The notes under the pieces were generated by a model. That model was given only the letters and a program-made list of their open reading frames with translations, was not told the DNA's origin and did not search any database. The translations under genes and the position numbers were made by a program. Positions 33,561 through 47,342 of a stretch of 64,000 bases of DNA are shown piece after piece. The stretch covers positions 1 to 64,000 of the forward strand of contig ML986654.1 in assembly GCA_010094045.1 (NCBI GenBank), given 5' to 3'. The DNA comes from Lojkania enalia (Eukaryota; Ascomycota; Dothideomycetes; Pleosporales). Each line of letters starts with the position of its first letter. Within the stretch, counting starts at the first letter, position 1.

Positions 33561-36500
33561 ACCTGCGAATTAATAGGAGAACTATCTAAAACTACTTATT
33601 TATTATTATAGACCTAGGTATTTAGGATTATATTATTAGTATTAAATAGTTATATTACTTTTAACTCCAGCTAGATACGGATAAGAATTAGATTATATAG
33701 CTTTCTAAGTATCCTACTACTTATAATCTATTACCTCCTCTTCTTATATAATTAACTTAGCTAGTACACGATAAGAAGGTAGAGCTAAATATTTAGCAAC
33801 GCGACGCTTTATAGAAAAAGGACTAGTATTAGCAGTCTTACAGTCTAACTATCTATTATATTAAGGGTCTACTAAAACTACTAAAACTATATTAATCTCT
33901 TATAGCTTATAGTCTAAATAAGCTTAGAGCTTCTATATACCCGTATATAATAAAGTCTAAATCCGATCTAAAGAAAACCTATTCTCCTATTATTACTCTT
34001 ATTATAGCTAATACTTTCTACTTTAATATAAAGAGGAAAGAGAACGAGTTTTTCTCTACGTCTCTATACGAAATTAAATAGCTAATTAAGGATAAATAAG
34101 CCCTAGAGCTAGAAGATAAGGCTAAAAACGAAATACTAGTAAATCTCCGATTACTATCTAAATACTATAAGTATTAGGATATATTTAGTAAAACTATAGC
34201 TTATTAATTACTAGAATACCACCCTTATAATTATAAGATTATCCTTATAGAACCTCTCTCTAATAGTTATAGCCTGTTATATAAGTAGAATATTAAGGAG
34301 CTAGAGGTAACTAAAAAGTATATTATAGATAATCTATAGAATAGGTATATTAAGTAGAGTCTAAGCCCTTTTATATCTCTAATTCTTTACGTCCGTAAAT
34401 TTAATAGTAACCTATATATCTACGTAGATTATTATAAACTTAATACTTTTACCTATAAAAATATATATCTAATACTGTGTATAGATAAACTCTTATTTAA
34501 ATCTACTAAGATAATAATCTTTATTAAATTTAATATTTACGCAGCCTTTAATAAGATTAAAATAAACCCTAGTTCTAAGGAATATACTACCTTTTAAACT
34601 TAATATAGAACCTATAAATATAAAGTTCTACCTTTTAGATTATATAATAGTCTAGTAATTTACTAGTACTATATAAATAACGTACTAATTAACTACCTAG
34701 ATAACTTCTATATTACTTACCTAGATAATATTCTTATCTACTCTAAAGATAAAGTAATATATACTATCTATATTAAAAAAGTTCTTAAGAAATTATATTA
34801 AGTAGAGTTATAAGTTAATATTAAGAAGAGCGAATTTTATATTACCTAAACTAAATACTTTAGCTACATCCTCTTAAATAAAGGCCTTAAGGTTAACCTA
34901 GAGAAGGTAGAAGTACTATATAACTAGTAGCTACCTACTACTATAACAGGTGTAAAATCCTTCTTAGGTTTTACTAGATTCTACTAACAGTTTATACCAG
35001 AATTCTCACGTATTATAAAGCTAATTATTATACTATAGAGCCCTATAACCCCTTTTATATAGACTTTAGAATATAATATTACCTTTAAGAAATTAAAGTC
35101 AGCCCTATTAAGTATACCTACTCTCTACTACTTTAACCCTACGTTAGAAATAAAAATGGAAACTAATACCTCTAATAGAGTAGTTATAAAAGTACTATTA
35201 TAGAAACATCCCAACGGAAAATAGTACCTTATAGTATTCTATAGTAAGGTTCTATCTAGTTCGGAATTAAACTAGAAAATTTATAATAAGAAACTATTTA
35301 CAATTGTTACTACGTTTAAGTAATAGAGGGTAGAACTTACTTCGGTAGCTACTAGGACTCTAGTATATACCGATTATCGCTTACTCGAATATTTTATAAC
35401 TATAAAGGTACTTAATATTTGTTAAATTTATTAGACTGAGGAATTAGTTTAGTATTAGTTCCGAATTAAGTACACTCTAGGTAAGAATAATACTAGAGTA
35501 GATATCTTTAATTATCGCAAATAAGATATAGAAAATTTAAAAGCGGCTTAAACTAATAATTAGTTAAGAATCCTACTTAGACTATATCAACTTTACCTCT
35601 AAATTAATACCGAATTAGCCTAGTTCTATATTACCTAAATAATAACTTAAACAACTATACTAAATATTATTAAAAGCTAGAAGTAGGTTATATTACTAAA
35701 CTCTCTAGAGTTAATTAATATATTACTATAGGAAAACTAAGCCTCCTTTACGCAGGAACGTATATTTCTACTCTACAAGTATTAGATAGAGAATAGACTA
35801 CTCCTCTATAATAATTACTTATATATTCTATTAGATTCAGGCCTTTACACGCGACTTATATAAGAGGCTTATAACTAAGTATCCTCCGCACACCTAAGCG
35901 CTACTAAAACCTATTAGTTACTATCTTAGAAATACTACTAGAAGGGTATAAAGGCTACTTATAAACGATATATACGGAATTACATCCTATACTATAAAGC
36001 TTATCTAATATAAACCTAAACCCTAGGTTTTATCTACCTACTTTTTATACTAAATCGACTAATATAGCACCTATATATTAACTTTAAGAATTTTCCTATA
36101 GATAAGTCTAAATATAATTAGATTATAGTAGTAATTAATCGCCTATCTAAATAAGCTATATCTATTCTCTACTATTATATAATTAACGTATAGGGAATAG
36201 CCGAATTATTTATTTAATAGATATACCGCTTTAGCTATATATCTAAAACTATTATTTTAGACTAAAGACCTTAGTTTATATCTAGTTTCTAGTTCGAATT
36301 CTGCTATATTTTAGGCGTAAAAATTAAACTATCTACTACTTATTATAAAGAGACTGACGGATAGATAGAGATTATAAATAAGTATATCGATTAGAGACTA
36401 CGTCCTTTCGTATCCTTCTACTAAGATAACTAGAGTTTTCTATTACTTATAATCGACCGAGTATAAGCGACTCTACTCTATATAACTATTAAAATGTCCC

Positions 36501-37300
36501 TATATTAGATCCTATATAGATTTAAGCCCTATTAGAGTTGGGATTGGAAATATTCTGTTAATCCTATTACCACGATAGATAAATTAAATCGTAAGAACGC
36601 TTTAGCTCTAGTAACTTATATATATATAGCCTGGGAAACTGTAAAGGCTAATATTAAGAAGGTTTAAAATCGTATATAATCTGTTGTTAACTATTACTAG
36701 TAACTAATTAATTAGTAGATTAGTAATATAGTCTACTTAAATACTAAGAACTTTACGGTCTAGAGATTAAGCCGAAAGCTATCCGATTAATAGAAGAGTT
36801 TCTTTAAAGTACTAGAGTAGGTTAGAAACTTATACTACTTACAGCTACCCTTAGGATCGAGTATATATAATATCTTCGTACTAAACCTACTGTATAAGGA
36901 CCCCCAGGACCCTCTATCTAGATAAGAAGCTCTAAAACCACCCGCTATCGCTATTAATAGGGTAGAAGAGTAGGAGGTTAAAGAAATACTAGCTAGTAAG
37001 TTATATTGTAAGACCCTTAAATACCGTATAAAATAGGTAGAATATAATTCTAACCTAATCTAGTATAAAGTCTTAAACTTTATAGGTTTACCTTATAAGT
37101 TAAAAGCTTTTTATAATAAGTATCTAAATTGCTTAAGACCCCTAAAAGCTCTAACTAAATAGATTAAGGTATATAAAGATAGTATAAAGAATATAAATTA
37201 CCTAGTAAACGATAATATATAAGAGTTAAGCAGTAGATTTTTAAAAACTAAAGTATAGGCCCGAAATTACTCCTCTATAGAATCTAGAGGGTCTAATAGT
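33560..37300 (+). pseudogene. pol: H2 pol remnant: protease, RT, RNase H, integrase, chromodomain
   Basis: Domains in order: protease D-L-G (33611-33619); RT with K-V-L-P-F-x-L-x-N-S (34621-34650) and Y-L-D-N for YLDD (34718-34732); RNase H after about 35100; integrase zinc-binding region A-H-L-S-A-T-K-T-Y...(about 35877-35990). The integrase core follows with I-V-V-V-x-N-R-L-S-K (about 36126; Asp changed to Asn), the second Asp in D-x-R-P-x-F-I-S-S-F (36260), then E-T-D-G and a Glu near 36368. A chromodomain-like tail with Y-R-I-K-x-V-E-Y and Y-K-V-L-N-F-I-G lies at about 36995-37085. Stops fall at Gln or Trp positions. Family placement (Ty3/gypsy, chromovirus-like) is firm; activity is not possible. 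Confidence 0.88.
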
Positions 37301-38312
37301 AGGCTGTCGGATACCTCTCTAATTCTCTTCTCTTCTATTCTCCTTCCCCTTTCTTCCCTCCGAACTCTCTTTAAACCTCCTCTACCTTATTCTTAACCGC
37401 CTAAAAGCGCCGCGATATTAGTCTAAAAGCTAGATACTAGAGCTTTTAAGGTTAAAACCCGATAGAATAATTTAGTACCCTAGTAGAATAAAGCTACCTA
37501 GATACTAGCTATAAGAAGGCTATCTTCCTAACTTCTTATAACCTGGGCTATAAGCGCTAGACTATAAGTAGACTCTAAAATAGCTTTAAAGGCTACCTCT
37601 TTATTCTTCTTATCTCCTATATATCGGGCTACTACCTATAGTTTAAGATAGCCCTAGAGGACTAGAAACTCCTCCTTATAGTAGAAAAGAATCTATAAGT
37701 ACGTTAGTAGTAAGTACTCTACTAGTATTAGATATAATTTGTATAGGGTTATACTTTTTATTTTACGAGGTATAATACTCGCATTTTTTTAATTTTAAAG
37801 ACTAAAAGAAAAATATTATATACTACCCGCAGGCGAGCGCGTATATAGCTTAAAAGTAGATAATCTAAAAAGCCTCTAAAAAAGCTTTAAGAGGTAGGTA
37901 GAGTAGTATATTAATTAATTTTTTTCTATAAAGCGTTAGTAATACTTTAATAATTAATAGTTCTAGAGACGTATAATAATACGTATAGAATAGAAATTAT
38001 TATTTAGTTAAGAAAGCTTAGTTAAACGCGACCTAGTAATATACTAAGACTAGTAAATACTTATTATTATACGCGACGAAATTACAATATTAATAAACCG
38101 TTATAATAGTAGTTACTAGCTAATATATAGGTTAATTATACTTACCGTAAAAATCTTACTTAATATTATATTAATAAACGCATCTCTATAGGTAACTATA
38201 TATATTAATCCTTACTAGTAAATACCTCCTTAAAGAAATTTCTTTATACTAGAACCTATCTATAACAGCCCTAATTCCCTCCCGAACTAGCGTAGATAAG
38301 GACTATCAGCCT
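37300..38312 (+). other. H2 3' non-coding region
   Basis: About 1 kb between pol and the polypurine tract, conserved in H1 (about 19160-20280) and H3 (47360-48410). It includes a short imperfect hairpin CGAGGTATAATACTCG (37766-37781) followed by a T run. I see no convincing protein motif, although the region is well kept in all three copies. Confidence 0.6.
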
Positions 38313-38328
38313 ATAAGGAGGGGGGTAG

Positions 38329-38588
38329 TATAATAATATAAAGAAATCGTTCTACGAAAAGCTTTATCTTTTCGCTTATCTTATCCTACTCCCAGTTCTA
38401 CTCCTTTTCCCATCTATATATAGTTATATACTCCCTTATAAGTAGCTTAGTAGTTTTTCTATATCCTTTTATATAAGGCCTATAGGTGTTAATAGAATTC
38501 CTAGATCCCTAAACCCCTATATACTCCTATATACCTCTAAGTAGATTCGTACCGCATTTAGACCTATTATCTTACCTATACTATTATA
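38329..38588 (+). repeat. H2 3' LTR (260 bp)
   Basis: Directly follows the polypurine tract and ends CTATTATA. The sequence after it is internal sequence of element A (A1 position about 6399 onward). Confidence 0.92.
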
Positions 38589-39770
38589 GTATTAGAAGGT
38601 TAAAATAACTAAATAGAAGATAATTCTCTTATAGAAGATTTTTCTATTAAAACTAGTTAAATATAGATTATATAGAAATTATATCTTTTAGAGTTTTAGG
38701 GTATATATAAAGTTTTTATAAATATAACTATAACTAGTAGTTTTAGTATTAATAAGAATATTAATATTTTACTAGACTAGGTTTTAATAAATTAAAAAAG
38801 GAGCTAGAATTTAATAGTCCTATAACTATTTCTATAGAAGCTAGTTTTATAAATATATAAAAATTTAATATAAGTATAATTCTAGAAAATAATTTACTTC
38901 TAAAATAGACCTTTTAATAATATTCTAGTTAGTAAAACTAGCTATATTTAGAAGTAAGAATAATAGTTTTATCTATAGAATAATAAGTATATTAAAAATT
39001 AGTTAGAGGATTAGTTAGAGGATTAGTTAGAAGATTAAAAGTAGAATCTATAGGGTATAGTAGGGCTCTAAAACCCTTAATAGATTAATAGTAGAGGAGC
39101 GTTATATTCTAGCGAAATATATCTCTTACTACTATACTTATAATAGTATCTTTTATAGCAGCACCTTTCTTATTTATTAAAGCCTATAAGTATATAACTA
39201 GAAATATTAATTTCTATAATATTTAGGTCCTTCTAGTAAATAGTATAATACTTTAGTTATTTATAATAGTTATTAGATAGATAATATAAGTTAGTATTAT
39301 ATAGGGAAATTAGGTTCGTATAGTTGTTTAGGGTGCTAGATATTATAATACCAATTATAGTATAGTAGAGCTTATTAGAAAGAGAATATTAGAAATATAT
39401 AATTTATCTAGTCTTATTTAGTTTAGTATCTATAATTAGGTATTAGAATTTAGTAAAGTAAATAGAGAACCTGTTTTAGCCTTACTTTAAAATTTCTAGC
39501 TTACTCTATACTATAGTCTTCTTATTCTAGTTGCTGTAAGTAGATTCTAAAAAGGCGACTAAACTGTCTATAGAGTTAATACCCTTATCTATTAATAGGT
39601 TAACTAATATTACTAGATCTTATTCTAGGCGGGAATAGATATATAGAAAGTAGATATATTTAATTAAATATTAATTAGTATTTCCTTCTAGTTTATAGTA
39701 GAACTTTCTAATAAAGTATAAAAGCTCTAAACGTTTACTAGAAAATATTAGAAGGTTAAATAAACGGTTA

Positions 39771-41642
39771 ATATATAGTATAAGCGAGCTAATTACCTAA
39801 GTAAGCTGATTATAATGCTAAAACTCTACTAAAATCGCGATAATTATACTTTATAATATTATACTATAACTAATAACTGTAGAATTAATTTAGAAAGAAG
39901 CTAGAATATAGCTTACACTCTAAGCTTTTTAATAAGATATAATACTAACTATACGTCGCGTTATATTAATCTATAATATCTCCTAAAGTATACTTAGTAT
40001 ACGAAGGTAAGGAATAGTTCTATAACGTAATTGCCGGCCTAATTTAATAAAGCTTAGTAAGACTAAGGAGTAGATAATTGTTTAATATATACTAGATCTA
40101 GATATAAGAGGATTTCTACTATAGCTTACTGCTATTTAAAATATAATTAATTTACTGCTAGCTACGCGCTCTACTAGCTAGATTAGAAAGAACTAGGTAG
40201 AGAACTTTATTAAACGTACACCTAAGCTTAAGATTAAATTTAATTAAAAGTACAACTATTTAAGAACTAAATATAAAAATCCTAAGATTATAAAAGGCTA
40301 GTTCTACCTTATATAGAATATAAAGGCTAAGTACGGTATTATTAACGAAGATATATATAACTTTAATAAATTAGGCTTTATAATAGGTGTGATATTAATA
40401 GAAGTAGTAGTTACTAGCTCTAAGAGATAGAATTAACTAAAGCAGCTCCAGCCAGGTAATTATAAATAGACTATAGTTATCTAGGGTATTAACGTGATAG
40501 GATAGGCAATACTACCTTTTATTATCTTTACAAGTATCTACCACCTCTCTATATAGTATAAAGAAGATAATATTCTACCAACCTAGGCTATATAGGTTAC
40601 TAATAACGGCTAGATAATAAACAATATTAGTATTAAGTAGTTAAAGCACTTTAATACGTATATAAAGGATCGTACTATTAGTATATATTAATTACTAATT
40701 CTCAACGGCTATAAGAGCTATAACTTACTTAAATTCAGGCAGCTCTACGAGGAAAAGAATATTATTACTCTCTATATACCTCTACATTTATTATACCTAC
40801 TACAGCTACTAGATATAGGTTATTTCTTACCTTTAAAGACTGTGTACAGGTGCTAAGTCGAGTAGTTAATATACGGTTATATTAACTATATTATAAAAAT
40901 CGAGTTTTTACCCTACTTTAAAGCAGCTTTTAACGCAGTAATTATAAAGAGTAATATCCTAAATAGCTTTTAAGGCGCTAGCCTAATTCTATTCAACCTA
41001 GATATAATACTATTAAAGTTTAAAGTTCGACTATATATACTAATACCCTCTACGGTTAAAGATACCCTTTAGGAGTTAAAAATACTAAGTAATCCTATTG
41101 AATTTAAGTCTTAATCTATGTACGTTTAATTAAAAGTTTAAAAGTATCTAGATAGTTTATCTACTTTAATAGTAGAAGCGTTTAAATAGTTTATAAAGGA
41201 TGCTGTATATATAATATATAAAAACGTACTATTATATACTTAGGTTACTAAGCTTTAAACAGCTAATAAGGCCGCTATATAATATCAATTATATAAAAGA
41301 AAGCGTATATAGAAGAATGGCAACCTAACAATTAAAGAAGGCGCTTGATTAACTACTCTAAAAGAGTTTAGCACTCGTACTAATAAAAAGAAGGGTAGGA
41401 AGAAGGCGCGCGTTAATAGAGGCCAGCCAACTTAAAAGCGCTGTAGGTAGTACAGCAAGGCTAGATATAACTTGCGGACGTGTAAAAATAATGCTATAGA
41501 TATAGAAGAATAGGCTACTATACTATATAGTACGATAGAATATAAGAAAGTATAATATTTTGCGAAAAGTAGTCGCGATTTTAGTATAGTCTTAGCATTA
41601 TAATTAGCTCGCTTGGGTAATCAGCTTGCTTATACTATACGT
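39771..41642 (+). mobile_element. pogo/Fot1-like DNA transposon, family 3, copy I1 (1872 bp)
   Basis: TA duplications at 39769-39770 and 41643-41644. Right end, read inward, is ACGTATAGTATAAGCAAGCT; the left end matches with ACGT turned to ATAT. Within each end the word AGCGAGCTGATTA-like occurs twice. Inserted into the gag part of A2. A second copy lies in H3 (ending 51185). Confidence 0.92.
40010..41510 (+). pseudogene. I1 transposase remnant (pogo type) with C-terminal zinc knuckle
   Basis: Plus-strand frame with stops. N-terminal DNA-binding region after about 40040; second catalytic Asp region near 40680-40730 (L-I-L-x-G-Y-x-S-Y, with the Asp codon now Asn). A basic tail follows near 41290-41420. 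The C-terminal knuckle is at 41442-41483: C-R-x-Y-S-K-A-R-Y-N-L-R-T-C, i.e. CCHC spacing with first and last Cys intact, second Cys and His turned to Tyr. Dead. Confidence 0.85.
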
Positions 41643-41984
41643 TAAAATAGAAATATAGGTTATATATAGTTTTAGGTAGATTAGAAGTTAATATAAATAT
41701 CTATTTAAAAGCTAGAGTTATAGGCTAAATTAGGCTAAGAACGGGTAATAGTTCTATTACTATTAATATACTAGTAGCTAGTAGAGGGGTAGCTATTTAG
41801 CGGCTACTAAATTCTCTTTATATTACTTTAAGGTCTAACTTATAATAGTTCTTCTAGGTTATTAAGGCTTCTACTAGTATCTTATTCTTCTACTATAAAG
41901 AGTCTAGCTTACTCTAGATCTCTTTAAATATACTAATAAGCATGTTCTTATCTATAGTATATATTAGTAGATAATATAATATAA

Positions 41985-42287
41985 TATTATAGATACTTAT
42001 ATATAGTTAGTTAATTATATTTTAAGCAGTTAACTCTATTACTATATATTATATATAAATATTAAAATATTATATAAAGAATAGAGATATCTATATTATA
42101 TAGATTTTTATAGGAGCTAGGTCTATACTACTATATAGGTTAGCCGGGTCAGTAAAACCTTCCTCTATTATAGTTAAAATAAGTCGGTTATATTCTAGCT
42201 AGTAGCTAATAGCTATTACTAGCAGCTAGTTTAGGTATTATAGTAAGAGTAGTATAAGTATAGAAGTGTTGCAGTATTACTATAATA
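41985..42287 (-). repeat. A2 5' LTR (303 bp)
   Basis: Full-length match to the A1 LTRs, starting TATTATAGATAC and ending TATAATA. The flanking 5 bp on the right are GTATA; the partner duplication is lost with the missing half of A2. Confidence 0.9.
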
Positions 42288-43368
42288 GTATATTACTAGT
42301 AAATTTAATTCTTAGATTATTTCTTTCTTTAAGTACCTATCTATATATTATTTTAAAGCCTCTATTTCTCTTAATAATAAACTATATATTAGTTTATATT
42401 TAAGTTCTTTTCCTAATTATAGTTTAATTTTATAATTATATTCTCTATATTTAAGTAGGTATTATAGTAGTTTTTAAAGTTATTCTATTAACTATTAGTA
42501 TTTCTTAAATATACTATATAATATGTTTTCTATTAAGAATAATTCTTTTACTACTTCTCTTACTATTATAGCAAGTTATTCTTTAACTAGATAATTAGAG
42601 TTTTTAAGGATAATTCGTTTAGTTTACTAGTTTATCTAAGAATTTTCCTTTCTTAACTATAGAATTTCTAGGATAATATTATAGTTAGTAATTTCTACTA
42701 TCTAGAATATCTATCTTTATTAGGTTGTTTCTAAAATTTTAAACTCTTCTAATTCTATAATATATATAATTTTCTTCTAGAAGTCTTTTTTCTTTATAAT
42801 TTAAATTATATAGAGTTATTCTAGTTATATTATAAATATTTCTTTTCTAGTAATATAGTTACTAGCTATAAAATTCTTTATTACTCTACTATTAATAAAT
42901 ATATATACCTTATAGCTGTAATATTATTCTAGTATTATAAAATAGTATTCTCTTATATTTCTATATAATTAGATTATCTTAAATTAGTAGACTATTACTT
43001 CCTTTATAAATATATATTTTAGGTATTTTCGCTCTAAATATTTATACTATAATCTTTCTCTAATATATACTTTAGATAGTAGAGGTTTAAGTTTAAATAC
43101 TATATAATTTTAAATTTATTTAATAACTTCCTATTCTATTATAACTTCTTATTTTATAGAGTTTTCTAGTACTTTATCTTTATTTAGTTGTTTTAGCTAT
43201 ATACCTATATTTTCTTTTCTTTTTTTTATAGGCCTTATATTATCGTTTAATATATAATATCTATATTATCTTAAAATATACTAGATAGTATTAGTTTATA
43301 TAGAGGTTATTATCTTTTCTAATCTAGTAGTCCTATTCTTATTTATGTTATAATACTTTTAGTACCTA
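42288..43368 (-). pseudogene. K protease region remnant
   Basis: At 42868-42897 the minus strand reads I-N-S-R-V-I-K-N-F-I, the form of a retroelement protease I-D-S-G-A-x-x-N-F-I after G-to-A changes (Asp to Asn, Gly to Arg). It lies downstream of the K knuckle as expected. No RT motif is seen before the A2 LTR. Confidence 0.65.
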
Positions 43369-45220
43369 ATATAATCTACTACCAAGTAGTTAAAACTGCC
43401 GAGCGGTTAGTAACCTACTAAAATCTCTACCACCCTATTAATTTTCGTAATATCTCTACAAATATATAATAGAATACGCTTATTTAAAGCTAATATAACT
43501 ATAGTAAATAAAGTTTTTAAATAAGGTTAATTTAAGTTAAATTTAGCTGCAACGCAGGCGTTTAAAGTTAGCTATACTACTCTAAAAGAGTTCTGTAATA
43601 GAAGACCTTATAGGGCTAATTATACCCCCAATTCGAAGAATTTTATAGAGCTAGAGGAGAGGTCGATTATAGACTATACACTTAATATAAATACGCGTGG
43701 GTTTTAGCTTAATCTTAATATACTGCGAGATATAGCTAATAAACTACTTCTTAATTATAGTTAGCAACCTATTAACAAAAATTAGCCTAATCGCTTTATC
43801 TTATATATTTTAGAGCTTAAATTATATATTAATCGACGATATAACTACTAAAGAGTTCTAAACGAAGATTCTAAGATTATTTAAAGCTAGTTCCGCCTTA
43901 TATATAATATTAAGGCTAAATATAGTATCTTTAATAAAGATATAGATAATTTTAACGAGACTAGCTTTTAAATAAGTAAAATTGGCTTAAGAATAGTTAT
44001 TACTAGTACTGAGAGGCGACAAATACCTAAATCTATCTAGCCTAGTAATATTAAGTAGGTGATAGTAATTGTAGTAGTAAATATATATAACTAGCTAGTT
44101 CTACTATTTATTATCTTTAAGAGCGTGTAATAATATAATACCTAGTACTAGTTAATTATAGATAAGCCTTAGTAGGTTTTATCTGTTAGTAAAAAGGGCT
44201 AGACGTCTATTAAATATAGGTTTAAGTAGCTTAAGTACTTTAATAAATATACTAAAGCTAGTACTACTAGCGCCTACTAACTACTTATTATAGACGGCTA
44301 TAATAGCTATAATTCTATCGAATTTTATAATTATTGTAAAGAACGTAATATTATTATACTTTATATACTTCTACACTTATTTTATCTTCTATAGCTACTT
44401 AATATAGGCTGTTTTGGTCTATTAAAGCGTATATATAGCAAGGAAATTAAAAGCTTAATTTAGTACCGTATTAACTATATAACTAAAGAAAACTTTCTAC
44501 CTATATTTAAAGCGGCCTTTAATAATACTATTACTAATAAAAATATAGCTAGAGGCTTTAAAGGGTCTAGATTAGTCCTATTTAGTCTAGATTATATTAT
44601 TTTAAAGCTCGATATCTAAGCTTTATAAACCCTGATACTACTACTTCTAGAACCTACTAAATAGCAGCTATAAACACTATATAATCGCTTAGAGGTAGAG
44701 TACTAGATATAATATATATAATAGCGCGTAGAATAATATTAAGATAGCTTACTAACGTTAATACTTAAAGGTCTTATAAGTCTTATAAAGGGTATTACAT
44801 CTATAACGTATAAGTAGTCGTTTTTAGAGATAGAGAATAGAGATCTCCGGGCGGTAAATACGATGCTTATAAAGCGCAAGGAGTATAAATATAAGGTAAT
44901 TAAGAGTATAAATACCGTCTCTATATTAGATAGGCTGTAATTAGTAAAGTAATAATAAGAAGGCTATTAAATAGAATAAAAAGGCCTAAATAATTATAGT
45001 TAACTATACTAACTAAAATACTATAAGCGCTATTAGAAGCTAGGCTACTATATTAAGATATATAAAATAGCTCTAATTAAAATACTAAATAGTAAGAATT
45101 ATATAAATATCGCTATATAATTAATTACTTTAATAGTTATAAAGATATCCCACTTTAAAATTAAAATTAAGTAGGTTACTAGCCGTTTGGTAGTTTTAAC
45201 CGCTCAGTAGTAGATTACGT
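43369..45220 (+). mobile_element. pogo/Fot1-like DNA transposon, family 1, copy D (1852 bp)
   Basis: TA at 43367-43368 and 45221-45222. The right end read inward starts ACGTAATCTACTACTGAGC; the left is the same with ACGT turned to ATAT. Length is identical to C. The transposase frame is collinear with C but carries many more TAA/TAG, including in the pieces that are still open in C. The C-terminal knuckle near 45021-45062 has lost its Cys and His ligands. Its terminal repeats differ from those of C beyond the first dozen bases, so D, E and F form one subfamily and C another. Confidence 0.93.
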
Positions 45221-46757
45221 TAGTACTTTACTAGTACTTTACTTTATAAGAATACTACTACTTTTTATACTATATATATAGCTTTATTCTAATCTATTGT
45301 ATTAAGATATTCTTCTACTACTTTTATCGTCTCTATCTATTTTTAGAAGTATAAGAAGCTGATTTCTCTAGAATAGGTATTTTAATATTCTTTATAAACG
45401 TTAATAATATTTTATCCTAGTCTATTCTTATTATAAAATCTTATAGATAGTTCCTTTTATAGGATAGTTATAAAAGCTAGAGTTTTCTATTTATATTTAA
45501 TTATTCCTTATTAGTATATAAAATATACTCTAGATACTAGTTTAAGTATTAGTACTCTAGTAGTAGCTTCTTCTATTTATAATAGGATATTTATTTCTTT
45601 ATCCTTACCTAATTCTTCTTAAACTTCTTCTAGCTATCTTTTTATATATTCTTATGTTACTATAAGTTATATTTTCTTCTAAAACTAATATCTTATAGCT
45701 TCTTTAAGTTGTTAGTATATTTAATACTTATTTTTATTATAGAAGAACTAATATAGGATTCTATATTTTATAGTTACGGCTAGTTTTTCTTTACCTACTT
45801 TCTATAGTTTATCTTTTATAGGCTAGTTTTTCTTTTCTTTCTTTTTACTTCAGCATTCTTTTACTATATATTCTAGTTTCTAATAATTATAGTACTTAAT
45901 ATCTTTCTTCTAAATCTTCTTTTCTTAAGTCGCCTATAGCTTAGGCTTCTTTTCTCTAGTAGTACTTAGATCTATAGGTCTATTTATATTAGTAGCTTTT
46001 ACTAAAAAATATACTTTTTAGTAGTATATTTATCTTTTCTTATTTTTAAACTAGTATAGTTTATTATTAATTCTTTTTACTAGTTAGAAGTATAATACTA
46101 GATTCTAAGGTTATTCTATATATATTATTACTCTTCTTATTTCTATTTTTAATCTTCTATAAAACTTTACTATTATACTATAGTCGTTTTATATAACTTT
46201 ATTTAAGAGCTGTTAAAAACTTAATATATATAAGATAATAGATTCTAGTTAAACTAGGTTGTAGAATCTATCTTCTCCTACTTATACTTTATTAATATCT
46301 CTAAATACTAGTTTAAATCTCTATTAAAAATATACTAGACTTATAAATATTATTTTAATTTTACTTTTCTAGTATTCTTCTATATAGTTTTTAAAATCTA
46401 TTAGAAAGGACTAAAACTAGTTAAAGGGTTTACTTATTAAGTAGGCTTCTATAAATAGTACTTTCTTATTTTTATACTAAATAATATTTAGGTTAATATT
46501 AATATAAATTTTTACTACTATTAGAAATTCTTTAAATTTAGACCTAGTTCTATTAAACTTATTAAATAGTACTAATTTAATTTATTACTAATTATATATT
46601 ATTAGTAATACTCTTTTAACTTATTTAAGTTTCTAGATAATTCCTATAAGTCTTATTCTTTACTTACTATTAACTATTTCTTATATTTTTTTAAAACTTT
46701 TAAGAAGGCTATTTTAAATCTCTTTTAAGCTTTTTATCTATTTATCTACTAGAATTA
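45221..46757 (-). pseudogene. gag: K gag remnant with CCHC knuckle
   Basis: Minus strand. A gag capsid-like stretch (N-R-T-R-S-K-F-K-E-F-L at 46521-46560, followed by K-V-L-F-I-E-A-Y-L) resembles Ty3/gypsy gag (RSKL..FL / KVLFAASYL pattern). Further on, 45853-45894 gives Y-Y-N-Y-x-K-L-E-Y-I-V-K-E-C, the C-x2-C-x4-H-x4-C spacing with three ligands mutated to Tyr and the last Cys intact. The N-terminal part probably continues at 59556 beyond F. Confidence 0.72.
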
Positions 46758-47082
46758 ATATAATCTACTACTAAGTAGTTAAAACTACTAAATAGTTAGT
46801 AACCTATCTAATTTTAATTTTAAAATAGGATATTTCTATAATTATTAAAGTAATTAATTATATAGTAATATCTATATAATTCTTACTATTTAGTATTTTA
46901 ATTAGAGCTATTTTATATATCTTAATATAGTTGCCTAGCTTCTAATAGTACCTGTAGTATTTTAATTAGTATAGTCGACTATAACTATTTAGGCCTTTTT
47001 ATTTTATTTAACAGCCTTCTTATTATTACTTTACTAATTACAGCCTATCTAATATAGAAATAGTACTTATACCTTTAATTAC

Positions 47083-47342
47083 TATAATAGTGTAGGTAAG
47101 ATAATAGGTCTAAATATAGTACAAATCTACTTAGAGGTATATAGGAGTATATAGGGGATTAGGGATCTAGGAATTCTATTAACACTTATAGGCCTTATAC
47201 GAAAGGATATAGAAAAACTACTAAGCTACTTATAAGGGGGTATATAACTATATACGGATGGGAAAAGGGGTAGAACCGGGGGTAGAATAAGATAAGTAAA
47301 AAGATAAAGCTTTTTATAGAACGATTTCTTTACATTATTATA
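47083..47342 (-). repeat. H3 3' LTR (260 bp)
   Basis: Starts TATAATAGTGTAGG and ends TACATTATTATA, adjoining the polypurine tract. Confidence 0.93.

Larger units (their letters stand above)
31432..38588 (+). mobile_element. Ty3/gypsy retrotransposon H, copy 2 (H2), complete but dead
   Basis: 7157 bp with no N gap and no nested insertion: the reference copy for family H. LTRs are 31432-31691 and 38329-38588, both 260 bp. The polypurine tract ATAAGGAGGGGGGTAG (38313-38328) precedes the 3' LTR. Sequence just after the 5' LTR is TTATATAGAAAAA, not a familiar tRNA primer site. Its flanks do not carry matching target duplications (ATAAC at 31427-31431, GTATT at 38589-38593), unlike H1 and H3. Confidence 0.93.
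38589..42287 (-). mobile_element. Partial retrotransposon A, copy A2 (gag half and 5' LTR), split by I1
   Basis: Collinear with A1 6399-8211: protease motif region (38731-38751), gag, then the 5' LTR at 41985-42287 (303 bp). The remaining pol half and the other LTR are absent; the break coincides exactly with the right edge of H2. Pogo copy I1 is inserted at 39771-41642. Removing it rejoins A sequence as in A1 near 7560-7585. The 12-bp gag repeats recur near 39000-39035. Confidence 0.88.

Noticed and set aside
37766..37790. Hairpin plus T run as a transcription terminator
   Set aside because: A bacterial-type terminator has no meaning in this fungal retroelement; the stem is short and imperfect, and the T run is ordinary for this AT-rich DNA.
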